64,000 nucleotides of DNA from HdN1 sp964473645 (GTDB taxonomy: Bacteria; Pseudomonadota; Gammaproteobacteria; Pseudomonadales; Ketobacteraceae): the NCBI GenBank assembly GCA_964473645.1, contig CAYYPW010000003.1:1-64000 (forward strand), given 5' to 3'. Below, in pieces: positions 26,863 to 36,366 of this stretch; position 1 is the stretch's first letter; the number at the start of each line of letters is the position of its first letter. The notes under the pieces were generated by a model that did not search any database, had not been told where the DNA came from, and worked only from the letters and a program-made list of their open reading frames with translations. Both the position numbers and the translations under genes were made by a program.

Positions 26863-28593
26863 GTGCAGAAGAAAATCACTCGTCGTGAAATCAGCGTTCC
26901 GTTAGCGTTCTCTTCCGAAATTCACCCCTTATTGCAACGTATTTATGCCGCACGGGGCGTCAGTCGAGATGAAGACATCGATCGGGTGATGGCGCGTTTA
27001 CATGCACCTGCGTTGTTGAAGGGAATGGATGAGGCTGTCGATCTTCTATGCACAGCATTGCAGCAAGATGAAAATATTCTGATCGTTGGCGATTTCGATG
27101 CCGATGGCGCGACCAGTTGTGCGTTGTCGGTGCTCGCGTTGCGTGCGCTAGGGGCGCGTCGTGTGGATTATCTTGTCCCTAACCGTTTCCGTTATGGGTA
27201 TGGTTTGACGCCTGAAATCGTGGCGGTGGCGAGTGAGCGGGCGCCTGATTTGCTTGTTACTGTAGATAACGGGATTTCAAGCGTTGAAGGCGTGGCGGAA
27301 GCGCGTCGTTTGGGTATCAAGGTGCTCGTTACGGATCACCATTTGCCGGGGGTTGTGTTGCCGGATGCCAATGCCATCGTGAATCCCAATCAGCCGGGGT
27401 GTACGTTTCCAAGTAAGAATCTGGCGGGCGTTGGTGTCATTTTTTATGTCATGAGTGCATTGCGGGCAAGATTGCGAGCTCAAGGGTGGTTTGCCGCGCA
27501 AGGTATTGCAGAGCCCAATATGGCGGATTTTCTGGATATTGTGGCGGTGGGAACAGTGGCGGACGTGGTGCCATTGGATGGCAACAACCGGGTGTTGGTG
27601 CATCATGGTTTGCAACGGATTCGTGCCGGGCGTTGTAGACCGGGGATTCGTGCGCTGGCAGAGGTGGCAAATCGAAAATTGGAGCGTTTGGTGGCTACCG
27701 ATTTGGGGTTTGCGGTGGGGCCGCGTTTGAATGCGGCAGGCCGTCTTGATGATATGTCGCATGGTATCGAGTGTTTGCTTGCAGACAATGACACAACAGC
27801 GCGTGCTTTGGCGCAGGAATTGGATCAGTTGAATGTGGATCGGCGTGCGATTGAGAACAGCATGCAGCAGGAGGCTTTGGCGGCGTTGAAGCAGCTGAGT
27901 CTTGACGTTAAAAAGATGCCCTTTGGGTTGTGTTTGTACAAACAGGATTGGCATCAGGGTGTGATTGGGATTTTGGCGGCCAGAGTTAAGGAGCGTTATA
28001 ACCGCCCGGTGATTGTATTTGCCAAAGGCGATAACGGCGAACTTAAGGGGTCGGCGCGCTCGGTGGCGGGTGTGCATGTGCGTGATGTGCTGGATGCAGT
28101 GGCAAGCCGGTATCCCGGGTTGATCGCAAAATTTGGTGGCCACGCCATGGCGGCGGGTTTGAGTTTGCCATTAGAGAATTATGCAACCTTTCGCGATGCT
28201 TTTGATGCTGAAGTTCGTCTACATTTGAGTGAAGATGATCTTACTGGGGTGGTGCACAGCGATGGCGAGTTACCAGCGGGCGAAATTGATCTGCCGCTGG
28301 CGGCGTTGTTGCGTGATGCTGGCCCGTGGGGGCAGGGATTTCCTGAACCGGTGTTTGATGGGCAATTTGAGTTGTTGGATCAGCGTTTGGTGGGTGAGAA
28401 ACACCTGAAAATGACGCTGGGGCTGCCAGGTAGCAATCGGGTTGTGGATGCCATTGCATTCAATGTTGATTTGGAACGTTGGCCAAACAAACGCGCCAGA
28501 ACGGTTAAGCTTGCTTATAAATTGGATGTGAATGAATTTCGGGGCGTAAAGACTGCGCAGTTATTGGTGGAATTTTTGCAACCGGTAGAGTAA
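26863..28593 (+). CDS. recJ: Single-stranded-DNA-specific 5'-3' exonuclease RecJ
   Basis: 576 residues. The DHH-family phosphoesterase motifs are intact: VGDFDADGATSCA, VTVDNGISS, VTDHHLPG and VAVGTVADVVPLDG. The DHHA1 domain has SARSVAGVHVRDVLD and KFGGHAMAAGL. A C-terminal OB-fold completes it. RecJ acts in RecF-pathway recombination and mismatch repair. GTG 26863, with GGAG seven bases upstream, is the likely start; a TTG at 26851 is also in frame. The gap to prfB, close in other genomes, is filled here by four genes. Confidence 0.95.
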   Translation: MQKKITRREISVPLAFSSEIHPLLQRIYAARGVSRDEDIDRVMARLHAPALLKGMDEAVDLLCTALQQDENILIVGDFDADGATSCALSVLALRALGARRVDYLVPNRFRYGYGLTPEIVAVASERAPDLLVTVDNGISSVEGVAEARRLGIKVLVTDHHLPGVVLPDANAIVNPNQPGCTFPSKNLAGVGVIFYVMSALRARLRAQGWFAAQGIAEPNMADFLDIVAVGTVADVVPLDGNNRVLVHHGLQRIRAGRCRPGIRALAEVANRKLERLVATDLGFAVGPRLNAAGRLDDMSHGIECLLADNDTTARALAQELDQLNVDRRAIENSMQQEALAALKQLSLDVKKMPFGLCLYKQDWHQGVIGILAARVKERYNRPVIVFAKGDNGELKGSARSVAGVHVRDVLDAVASRYPGLIAKFGGHAMAAGLSLPLENYATFRDAFDAEVRLHLSEDDLTGVVHSDGELPAGEIDLPLAALLRDAGPWGQGFPEPVFDGQFELLDQRLVGEKHLKMTLGLPGSNRVVDAIAFNVDLERWPNKRARTVKLAYKLDVNEFRGVKTAQLLVEFLQPVE

Positions 28594-28749
28594 ATGGCAG
28601 GCTTTTCTTGGTGTGCACGCACTAGGTCGATCTAAAAATTTAGAGCCTTTAAATAATGGAAGCTTTTCTCCTCAAATGAAGGTGGAAATATTTCATGAAA
28701 TTAGAGGCTCTAAGATTCTTTGTGTTGAAAGGGTTTCATGGGCTGCGTT

Positions 28750-28778
28750 GGATAACGCCTTCAGTGTTGGCGTTATCC
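28750..28778. terminator. Hairpin between convergent recJ and rdgC
   Basis: GGATAACGCC and GGCGTTATCC form a perfect 10-bp stem around a nine-base loop. It lies 156 bases after recJ and 14 bases after the end of rdgC on the other strand. There is no long U-tract, so its role as a two-way terminator is inferred. Confidence 0.55.
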
Positions 28779-28791
28779 CGCAATGGACTGC

Positions 28792-29712
28792 TTACACTTT
28801 CTGCGACACTTCCTCGCCGCCCAGGGCTTCGAACAACTGGGGTAAAAATTCCATCAAGGTCAGCATCATCAACGTGAAGGTTGCATCCTGTTGGCCAAGT
28901 GCATCATCACCACCGTCTTGTGCCGCTTGATCCTGCAACAAGTCTTCAAAACGCAGGCGTTTAATCATCAGACGTTCATCGATCATGAACGTGATTTTGT
29001 CCTGCCAGCCCAAGGCGAGTTGCGTCACCTGTTTGCCCGCCGTGAGGTGATTCTGGATTTCATCGCTGGCGAGATCCTGGCGTTTGCAGCGCACTACGCC
29101 GCCATCTTCGTGCGTATCGCGCAATTCACACTCGTCCAACACGCTGAAATATTGTGGTGCCTGGTGGGTTTTGACCCAATCCGTCAGGGTGGCGGTGGGC
29201 GCAACTTGCACGGAGACCGGTCGAATCGGAAGTGAACCGAGGGCTTCCCGCAGAGTAGACAACAAGTCTTCTGCGCGAGGAAAGCTCGAGCTATCGACAA
29301 TCAACAGCCCTTGCGCTGGTGCGATAGCGGCAAAGGTGGCGGCACGACGAATGAATGCACGCGGCAGAAACGCTTGTATGACTTCATCTTTGAATTGTTC
29401 GCGTTCCTTTTTGTACACTTTGCGCATTTGCGCGGTTTCGATTTCGTCCACTTTTTCTTGCACGGCATCGCGCACAACGCTGCCAGGGAGTATGCGTTCT
29501 TCCTTGCGGGCGGCAATCAACAGAAAGCCGCTGCTGGCGTGCACTAATGGGCCTTCAGGATCTTTACCTAATGGAGGGATGAAGCCATAGGTGGCGACTT
29601 CCTGGCTACCGCAGTTGCGGGCGGGTTTGCTGGCGAGTGCGGCCTCGATGGTCTCTGGGGTGAGATCGATGTCCTGGGTAAAACGATAGAGAAGCAGGTT
29701 GCGAAACCACAT
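28792..29712 (-). CDS. rdgC: Recombination-associated protein RdgC
   Basis: 306 residues from ATG 29712, giving the family N-terminus MWFRNLLLYRFTQDIDL. E. coli RdgC has 303. Later family segments include SSGFLLIAARKEERILPGSV and a C-terminus rich in acidic residues. RdgC is a ring-shaped DNA-binding protein that can hold back RecA filament formation. A longer in-frame reading to 29769 has no family support. Convergent with recJ. Confidence 0.93.
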   Translation of the reverse strand: MWFRNLLLYRFTQDIDLTPETIEAALASKPARNCGSQEVATYGFIPPLGKDPEGPLVHASSGFLLIAARKEERILPGSVVRDAVQEKVDEIETAQMRKVYKKEREQFKDEVIQAFLPRAFIRRAATFAAIAPAQGLLIVDSSSFPRAEDLLSTLREALGSLPIRPVSVQVAPTATLTDWVKTHQAPQYFSVLDECELRDTHEDGGVVRCKRQDLASDEIQNHLTAGKQVTQLALGWQDKITFMIDERLMIKRLRFEDLLQDQAAQDGGDDALGQQDATFTLMMLTLMEFLPQLFEALGGEEVSQKV

Positions 29713-29846
29713 AATACGCCGTGTCTCCGAGTTGATCGCGGATGTTGTAATAAAGGGGGGAGCAAGCATAATGCAGCGATAGGGGGAAATCCACCGGCAT
29801 TTTGCTTGCTTTATAAGGCGGTATTGACAGGTTTGTTTAGGCAGTT

Positions 29847-31271
29847 TTAAGCAGGAAGTTGCAAGGACTTTAGTTCTGTAAATTCGGGTAGTCCCATTGG
29901 GCCTAGCTCGCGACCATTCCCTGATTGTTTGTAACCGCCGAAAGGGGCCAGTGGGTTAAATGCGCCACCATTAATGACTAATTGGCCGGTGCGTACCTTG
30001 CGAGCAATTTGCACTGCTTTTTCTGTGTCTTTTGCCCAGACAGCGCCGGAGAGTCCGTAGGGGGTGTCGTTAGCGATGGCAACCGCGTCGGCTTCACTGT
30101 CGTAAGGAATAATGCAAAGCACCGGGCCGAAAATTTCTTCCTGCGCGATGGTCATGTTATTGCGGACATTGGCGAACACGGTGGGGCGAACGTAGGCGCC
30201 GTTTTCAAGCCCGGCTGGCTTCTCTGTGCCACCTATGATCAGCGTTGCACCTTCGTCGATTCCTTTCTGGATGTATTTGACCACACTATTGCGTTGTTGC
30301 TCGGAGACCATAGGCCCCATAAAAGTGGCGGGTGATGTAGGATCACCAGGTTGAACATTTTCAGCAAGCGTGCGTGCGATTTGGGCGGCTTCGTCATGCA
30401 GGGCGCGCGGTACCAGCAGGCGGGTGAGGGCAGAGCAGGTTTGGCCTGAATTAAACGTAATATCATTGATGGAGCGCGTAACGGCGCTCCTAAGGTCTGC
30501 GCCTTCAAGCACGATGTTGGCGGATTTTCCGCCCAGCTCTTGGCATACGCGCTTGACGGTGTTTGCAGCAAGTTCCGCCACTCGGATGCCTGCGCCTGTC
30601 GATCCGGTGATCGACACCATATCAATATCCGGATGGCTGGCGATGGCTTCGCCTACGACACCGCCGCTTCCTCCTACCACATTGAACACGCCTGCGGGTA
30701 AACCCGCTTCATGCACGATTTCGGCAAATAGAAACGCCGTTAAAGGTGTTTCCTGGGAGGGCTTGAGCACCATGGTGCAGCCGGCAGCAAGCGCAGGGGC
30801 TACTTTGGCCACAATCTGATGCAATGGATAATTCCAGGGGGTAATAAAACCGCACACGCCGACGGGTTCTTTGATCACCAGCGAGTGGCCGATCCGTTCT
30901 TGTTTTTCCGTTTCGTGTGTGAGTGGTATGAAAGAGCGCAGCACTGCAATAGGCAGGCCGACATGGACTTTCTGGGCAAGACTGATCGGGCAGCCCAGCT
31001 CGGCGCTGATAACGTGAGCCATGGCACCGGCATGTTTTTCGAGGGTATTCGCAATGGCTTCCATGTAACGAGAACGTTCAGCGGCGCTTGTAGTTGACCA
31101 CGTGCTGAAAGCCTGGCGAGCCGCTGTTACTGCGGCAGCAACATCTTGGGCGTTACCTGCGGGTACCGTGGCTATGGTGGTGCCGTTGGCCGGGTTGATC
31201 ACAGACGTGCTTTGGGCGCTTGACGGCAGGTGCCAGCCGCCATTGATATAATGTGATGTGTAGGATTTCAT
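29847..31271 (-). CDS. NAD(P)-dependent aldehyde dehydrogenase family protein
   Basis: 474 residues with the ALDH catalytic residues E245 (CQELGGKSAN) and C279 (NSGQTCSALTR). The cofactor motifs FITPWNYPLHQI, KPSQETPLTA and ITGSTGAGIRV are present, as is EEIFGPVLCI near the C-terminus. It should oxidise an aldehyde to a carboxylate; the substrate is not identifiable. It lies downstream of the secreted hydrolase gene on the same strand, 324 bases away, so an operon is doubtful. Confidence 0.9.
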   Translation of the reverse strand: MKSYTSHYINGGWHLPSSAQSTSVINPANGTTIATVPAGNAQDVAAAVTAARQAFSTWSTTSAAERSRYMEAIANTLEKHAGAMAHVISAELGCPISLAQKVHVGLPIAVLRSFIPLTHETEKQERIGHSLVIKEPVGVCGFITPWNYPLHQIVAKVAPALAAGCTMVLKPSQETPLTAFLFAEIVHEAGLPAGVFNVVGGSGGVVGEAIASHPDIDMVSITGSTGAGIRVAELAANTVKRVCQELGGKSANIVLEGADLRSAVTRSINDITFNSGQTCSALTRLLVPRALHDEAAQIARTLAENVQPGDPTSPATFMGPMVSEQQRNSVVKYIQKGIDEGATLIIGGTEKPAGLENGAYVRPTVFANVRNNMTIAQEEIFGPVLCIIPYDSEADAVAIANDTPYGLSGAVWAKDTEKAVQIARKVRTGQLVINGGAFNPLAPFGGYKQSGNGRELGPMGLPEFTELKSLQLPA

Positions 31272-31595
31272 GTCAGTACCAAGGTGGAGGTTTTTGGGTG
31301 ACTGCTAGAGAACAGGCGTTGACTGTAAGGCGGGTGGCTTGGTGCTGACAAGGTGTTTGAGAGGACAAAAAACGCTGGACTCGATAGCGTCCGTGATGGA
31401 CAGGCAAACCAGCATCCCAGGGTTTTCATGACGCTGACGCTAGAGCGCGACGGCGATACCATTGAGCAAATACGTTGTTTTTGGCACGACACCGCAGGTT
31501 TGCCGGTGTCGTGCACGATTTCAGGGATCCACTGCAAATTATGCACGTGACCTGAGGTCTCAACACGAAATTTTATCCGTGTCGTTTGATTTCAG
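31272..31595. other. Intergenic region with 11-bp hairpin
   Basis: No convincing gene. GCACGACACCG (31484-31494) and CGGTGTCGTGC (31504-31514) form a perfect 11-bp stem with a nine-base loop, about 80 bases past the hydrolase stop. It may end that transcript. Two open frames of 65-92 codons cross it in opposite directions, but neither has a ribosome-binding site or a recognisable domain. Confidence 0.45.
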
Positions 31596-32447
31596 TTACG
31601 GCAGTTCGGCGTCTACATATAACGTCGTTGGTGTGGTGGTTGCTGTTTGCACCGCTGTCTTTGACCAAGTGCCATAAAAACTGGCATTTACAAATCGGCT
31701 TACGCTGGCGGCAACATCCACAAAGAAGTGGTCTGGTGTGGTCATGCAATTAGTGCAGGCCGGGCAATGTCCGTCACAAAAACTGCAGTGAAAGTACTTG
31801 GGTGAGTAGCCGCAAGGGCCCCAGGAATATTTTTTCGCTACCTTGAAAAAAGCCCGTTGCCCGGTGCTGCGATAATAGGCCGCCTTGGCCGCCTTATCTT
31901 TTTCAACAAAGCAGGTGGTCACATCAAATCCCCAATACAAGGCGGGCAAATTCACCTGGCCACTGCTCGAAATATCAAACGGATCGATACTGAACACAGC
32001 ATCGGCCAATGTCGCATCATCCACCAGGGCGTTATGTGCTGCTTGCCCTCCTGCAGAATGCCCCCCCATAACCCAATGCGAAATGGATGTGCACTGTGAG
32101 TCACTGATCCAGCCCAGTAATTTTGATTTCACCTCTAATGCCAGATTGCGAAATTTCGTCTTGTCTGTTTTCACCAGGTTGCCAACGTTATGATCAAGAA
32201 TCGCAACGACGAACCCTTTTGTCACCAATTGTGAGGACAGTTTGTCGTAACCATCCGCTGACATCGCCGTACCGACCCCTAACACAATTGCATCGCATTG
32301 CGGCCCTTTGTTGGTCGGGTAGTGTATGCTGACATTGCCATTGTTGGCGTTTATATCCTTATTAGCGGCCTGAGCCGCTCCCGTGAGGGCCATTCCCAGC
32401 GTCAGAAGGGTGGCGCACCACCTCATGAATAGATTTTTAGTTCGCAT
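31596..32447 (-). CDS. Secreted alpha/beta hydrolase with cysteine-rich segment
   Basis: 283 residues from ATG 32447, with AAGG upstream and a signal peptide (FMRWCATLLTLGMALTGAAQA). The nucleophile elbow is GGHSAGGQ, and the fold resembles dienelactone hydrolase or platelet-activating-factor acetylhydrolase-like esterases. A histidine in TTPDHFFVDV fits the catalytic triad. About 45 residues before the C-terminus lies an unusual run, YFHCSFCDGHCPACTNC, with six cysteines in 17 residues. This suggests disulfides or metal binding. The substrate is unknown. It is divergent from an AraC regulator, 152 bases away. Confidence 0.82.
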   Translation of the reverse strand: MRTKNLFMRWCATLLTLGMALTGAAQAANKDINANNGNVSIHYPTNKGPQCDAIVLGVGTAMSADGYDKLSSQLVTKGFVVAILDHNVGNLVKTDKTKFRNLALEVKSKLLGWISDSQCTSISHWVMGGHSAGGQAAHNALVDDATLADAVFSIDPFDISSSGQVNLPALYWGFDVTTCFVEKDKAAKAAYYRSTGQRAFFKVAKKYSWGPCGYSPKYFHCSFCDGHCPACTNCMTTPDHFFVDVAASVSRFVNASFYGTWSKTAVQTATTTPTTLYVDAELP

Positions 32448-32599
32448 ATAACAGTGCCTTACTTTTTTATTGTGGTTAGTTTTTTTGTTTTTTGATAAAA
32501 CTGCTATCGGGAACAAAGGTACTAAAATCAGGCGTTCGTCGCTTTTTGAAAGCCGCCGATTTACATAAGAAATGACGACACATAGGGGGCTTTGCCGCT

Positions 32600-33598
32600 A
32601 TGTTACATACCTATTCTGTTTCACCTTATTATGTTGATGCGGTTATAAAGGCGGCGCAGAGTTTAGGGTTTTCTGCCGAGAATGTGCCGAACGCTGCCTG
32701 CTTGCGTGGATATACTGACGCGGGCGAACGTGTACCGCTCAACCTGTTTTGCCAGGTCTTGCAAAATTACGCGACACTGTCAGGGGATGACGATATTGGC
32801 TTGAAGCTCGGGCAATTACATGAGCCTGCTGGCTTCAATGTGTTGGGGCATCTCGTGATGGCCTGTCAAACCGTTGGAGATGCGCTGCGGCATGTGCAAC
32901 AGTTGCAGGATCTTGTGATTGATTGTGCCGATGCTGATTGCACTTTGGTGGGTGATCAATGGGTATTTAGCTGGACACCACGCTGTCGTCTGGAATTTGC
33001 GGAAAAGCCATTGTTGGATTTGGTGTTATCTGGCACACGTAATTTCGGTATCTGGATTACAGGTATTGCCGAGCCTTTTACCGAAGTATGGTTTCAATAT
33101 AAAGCGCCTGCTAGAACCGAATTATGTGAAAGGATTTTTGGACACCCCGGGCGTTATTCCTGCCAGCAGAATGCTTTTGTTATTCCTGCAGAGTGGGCGG
33201 CGCGACCCATTAAATCCGCCAGTGATAATTTGCAATCACTGATTTTTCAACAGGCTCAATCACAATTGCAAACGATAAAACGCCAGGAGGGTTTTGTCAG
33301 TCAAGTGGCTGAAATGGTGGCGCGGTTGCTGCCCGCCGGCAATGCCAATATTGAAAGAGTCGCCGAATTGCTCAATGTCTCTGCACGTTCATTGCAACGG
33401 CGGCTGAGTGATCATGGCCAGAGTTTTAGCGATGTATTGCAGCAAGTGCGCTTGCAACGAGCCAATTACTACCTGCGCAACACATCCATGAGTCTGAACG
33501 AAATCACCGCTTGTTTGGGGTATCGCGAGCAAAGTTCGTTTTCCAGTGCCTATAAAGCCTGGACCGGCCAATCGCCGCGTGCAATGAGAGATCTTTAG
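32600..33598 (+). CDS. AraC family regulator with PF12625-type ligand domain
   Basis: 332 residues. The N-terminal domain (about 20-205) matches the arabinose-binding-like domain of OruR/ArgR-type AraC regulators. The C-terminal double helix-turn-helix (about 235-330) contains IERVAELLNVSARSLQRRLS and ITACLGYREQSSFSSAYKAW. It probably controls the divergent secreted hydrolase, judging only by position. A second regulator of the same type lies at 36875. Confidence 0.88.
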   Translation: MLHTYSVSPYYVDAVIKAAQSLGFSAENVPNAACLRGYTDAGERVPLNLFCQVLQNYATLSGDDDIGLKLGQLHEPAGFNVLGHLVMACQTVGDALRHVQQLQDLVIDCADADCTLVGDQWVFSWTPRCRLEFAEKPLLDLVLSGTRNFGIWITGIAEPFTEVWFQYKAPARTELCERIFGHPGRYSCQQNAFVIPAEWAARPIKSASDNLQSLIFQQAQSQLQTIKRQEGFVSQVAEMVARLLPAGNANIERVAELLNVSARSLQRRLSDHGQSFSDVLQQVRLQRANYYLRNTSMSLNEITACLGYREQSSFSSAYKAWTGQSPRAMRDL

Positions 33599-33633
33599 TG
33601 GCGGCTGCGTGTGCATCCCCCGTCACTCTGGTG

Positions 33634-33639
33634 TAAAAT
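33634..33639 (+). promoter_or_regulatory. Possible -10 box for prfB
   Basis: TAAAAT directly preceded by TG lies 37 bases before the prfB start. No good -35 is visible, as expected of an extended -10 type promoter. Weak evidence. Confidence 0.35.
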
Positions 33640-33676
33640 GCGCGGTTTTCGTTTTTCGGATAGCTGAGAGAACCGC

Positions 33677-34772
33677 ATGGAAATCAATCCACTGGTCACC
33701 AAGATGAAAGACCTCGCTGAGCGCATCGCGTCGCTTAGGGGGTATCTTTGACTACGACATCAAACGCGAACGCCTCGACGAAGTAAGTCGCGAACTCGAA
33801 GACGGCAAAGTCTGGGACAACCCAGAGCGCGCCCAGAACCTGGGGCGTGAACGCTCAACCCTGGAACAAGTGGTGAAAACCATCGACAGTGTCACTGCTC
33901 GTCTCGATGATGCACGTGAGATGCTCGATCTTGTCGTAGAAGAAGATGACGAAGACTCGTTAGGCGATGTGCAGAAAGATGTCGATGGCATTGAGGCCGA
34001 TGTGGCCAAAATGGAATTTCGTCGTATGTTCTCGGGTGAAACCGACCCCAACAGTTGTTACCTCGATATCCAGGCCGGGTCTGGTGGTACCGAAGCGCAA
34101 GACTGGGCCGACATGCTGTTGCGCATGTACCTGCGCTGGGGCGAGGCGCACGGCTTCAAGACTGAAATTATTGAAGTGTCCGATGGCGAAGTCGCCGGTA
34201 TCAAGAGCGCCACGATTCGACTTGAAGGGGAGTATGCGTTTGGCTGGCTGCGTACCGAAACCGGGGTGCACCGCCTGGTGCGCAAATCGCCCTTTGATTC
34301 GGGGAATCGTCGCCACACCTCCTTTTCATCAGTGTTTGTCTCGCCCGAGATAGACGACAACATTCAGATCGATATCAATCCTGCCGATTTGCGGGTGGAC
34401 ACCTATCGCGCCAGCGGTGCCGGTGGCCAGCACGTTAACCGCACAGAATCGGCCATTCGTATCACCCACGTACCCAGCGGCACCGTCGTGCAGTGTCAGA
34501 GCGACCGCTCGCAGCACAAAAACCGCGATCAGGCCATGAAGCAATTGCGCTCCAAGCTCTATGAGCTGGAAATGCAAAAGCGCTATGCCGAGAAGATGAA
34601 GCTCGAAGATTCGAAGATGGACATCGGGTGGGGTAGCCAGATTCGTTCTTACGTGCTGGATCAGTCGCGTATCAAGGATTTGCGCACCAATGTCGAAACG
34701 TCCAACACCGGCGCCGTGTTGGATGGCGATCTCGATCAATTCCTCGAAGCCAGCCTCAAAGCCGGTCTCTAA
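33677..34772 (+). CDS. prfB: Peptide chain release factor 2 with programmed +1 frameshift
   Basis: RF2 reads UAA and UGA stop codons. ATG 33677 opens 24 codons ending CTT, followed by an in-frame TGA at 33749-33751. The site AGGGGGTATCTTTGAC (33737-33752) matches the known autoregulatory frameshift site: an internal Shine-Dalgarno-like AGGGGG, then CTTTGA. A +1 shift resumes at GAC 33750 and gives 364 residues, against 365 in E. coli. The GGQ motif is at 249-251 (GAGGQHVNR) and the stop-codon-reading SPF motif is in KSPFDSGNRRHTSF. This is regulation, not a broken gene: low RF2 favours the shift. lysS follows, as in E. coli. Confidence 0.97.
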
Positions 34773-34809
34773 TCCGGCTTTTTAGGAGCGTCCCCGGCTT
34801 TCAGATCGG

Positions 34810-34843
34810 ATAACGCTTTCGAATCTAATAACGCTTTCGAATC
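34810..34843 (+). repeat. Tandem 18-base repeat in lysS leader
   Basis: ATAACGCTTTCGAATC occurs at 34810-34825 and again at 34828-34843, an 18-base period. It lies between the prfB stop codon and the lysS start. Function unknown. Confidence 0.7.
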
Positions 34844-34860
34844 CAATAAAGAGTTGACTC

Positions 34861-36366
34861 ATGGCAAACAAAGAACCGCAAAACGAACCGCAAGACGCGC
34901 AGGACGAAAACAAGCTCATCGCCGAGCGCCGCGCCAAACTGGCGCGCATTCGTGAGCAGCGCAACGCCTTCCCCAATGCCTTTCGGCGCGAGCATTATTG
35001 TCGTGACCTGCAAGAGGCTAACCGCGAAAAAACCAAGCAGGAACTTGAAGAGCTAGCCATTCAGGTCAGTGTGGCTGGCCGCGTTATGCGCAATCGGGGC
35101 GCCTTCATGGTCATTCAAGACATGACCGGACAAATTCAGTTGTATGTCAACCGTCAGCTGCTGTCACCTGATGTGCTGGAGGATATCAAAAGCTGGGATT
35201 TAGGGGATATTGTTGGCGTGCGCGGACAACTCCACAAATCCAACAAAGGCGATTTGTATGTCGAGATGGCGGAGGTCAACCATCTGGTCAAAAGCCTGCG
35301 TCCGTTGCCCGACAAGTTTAAAGGCCTCACCGATCAGGAAACCCGTTACCGTCAGCGTTATGTTGATCTGATTGTCAATGAAGAGGTGCGCAACACCTTT
35401 CGCGTGCGCAGCATGACGGTAGATTACATTCGCGATTACCTGAAAAAGCGCGACTTCATGGAAGTGGAAACGCCCATGATGCAGGTAATTCCGGGCGGCG
35501 CGACGGCAAAGCCCTTTGTAACCTTTCATAACGCGCTGGATATGGATCTGTTTTTGCGTATTGCACCTGAACTGTATCTCAAGCGTTTGGTGGTGGGTGG
35601 CTTTGAGCGGGTGTTCGAGATCAACCGTAACTTCCGTAATGAGGGGCTGTCGACGCGGCACAATCCAGAATTCACCATGCTGGAGTTCTACCAGGCCTAT
35701 GCGGATTACCGCGACCTAATGGATTTGACCGAAGATATGTTGCGCGGATTGACCGAGACGGTGCTGGGTAGTGCCCAGGTCACTTACCAGGGCGAAGTCT
35801 ACGATTTTGGTCAGCCGTTCCGTCGCTGGACGGTGGTGGAATCGATTCTGCACTTTAACCCGGATATCTCGGCCGACGATCTGGCGACGCTGGAAGCTGC
35901 CCGTGCGGTGGCGCATCGGTTGGCGATTCCGCTCAAGGACAGTTTCGGCTTGGGCAAGGTGCAGATCGAAATCTTCGAGAAGACGGTTGAGCACCGGTTG
36001 AAAGATCCAACGTTCATTACCGAATACCCCACCGAGGTGTCGCCGCTGGCGCGTCGGAACGACTTCAACCCCTTTGTGACGGATCGCTTTGAGTTTTTCG
36101 TCGGCGGGCGTGAGATCGCTAACGGCTTTTCTGAGCTGAATGACCCAGAAGATCAGGCGGAGCGTTTCCGTAAGCAAGTAGAAGACAAGGATGCAGGCGA
36201 TGACGAAGCCATGCATTATGACGAAGACTACATTACGGCGCTTGAGTTTGGGATGCCGCCCACCGCCGGTCAGGGTATCGGTATAGATCGTCTCGTCATG
36301 TTGTTCACCGACTCGCCCTCTATTCGTGACGTTATACTCTTTCCGCACATGCGCCCGCAGGTGTGA
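34861..36366 (+). CDS. lysS: Lysyl-tRNA synthetase, class II
   Basis: 501 residues. An N-terminal OB-fold anticodon-binding domain (about 65-170, VAGRVMRNRGAFMVIQDM) is followed by the class II catalytic core. Motif 2 is FEINRNFRNEGLSTRHNPEF, and motif 3 is near GQGIGIDRLVMLFT. It charges tRNA-Lys. It is 88 bases after prfB, in the standard prfB-lysS order. Confidence 0.97.
   Translation: MANKEPQNEPQDAQDENKLIAERRAKLARIREQRNAFPNAFRREHYCRDLQEANREKTKQELEELAIQVSVAGRVMRNRGAFMVIQDMTGQIQLYVNRQLLSPDVLEDIKSWDLGDIVGVRGQLHKSNKGDLYVEMAEVNHLVKSLRPLPDKFKGLTDQETRYRQRYVDLIVNEEVRNTFRVRSMTVDYIRDYLKKRDFMEVETPMMQVIPGGATAKPFVTFHNALDMDLFLRIAPELYLKRLVVGGFERVFEINRNFRNEGLSTRHNPEFTMLEFYQAYADYRDLMDLTEDMLRGLTETVLGSAQVTYQGEVYDFGQPFRRWTVVESILHFNPDISADDLATLEAARAVAHRLAIPLKDSFGLGKVQIEIFEKTVEHRLKDPTFITEYPTEVSPLARRNDFNPFVTDRFEFFVGGREIANGFSELNDPEDQAERFRKQVEDKDAGDDEAMHYDEDYITALEFGMPPTAGQGIGIDRLVMLFTDSPSIRDVILFPHMRPQV

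Noticed and set aside
28613..28930. Plus-strand open frames after recJ
   Set aside because: They run antisense into rdgC with no family match. The region instead contains the 28750-28778 hairpin.
31353..31550. Small plus-strand open frame between aldehyde dehydrogenase and hydrolase genes
   Set aside because: No ribosome-binding site, no recognisable family, and it spans a stable hairpin.
33749..33751. In-frame TGA near the start of prfB, suggesting a pseudogene
   Set aside because: It is part of the known programmed +1 frameshift site, and the rest of RF2 is intact.
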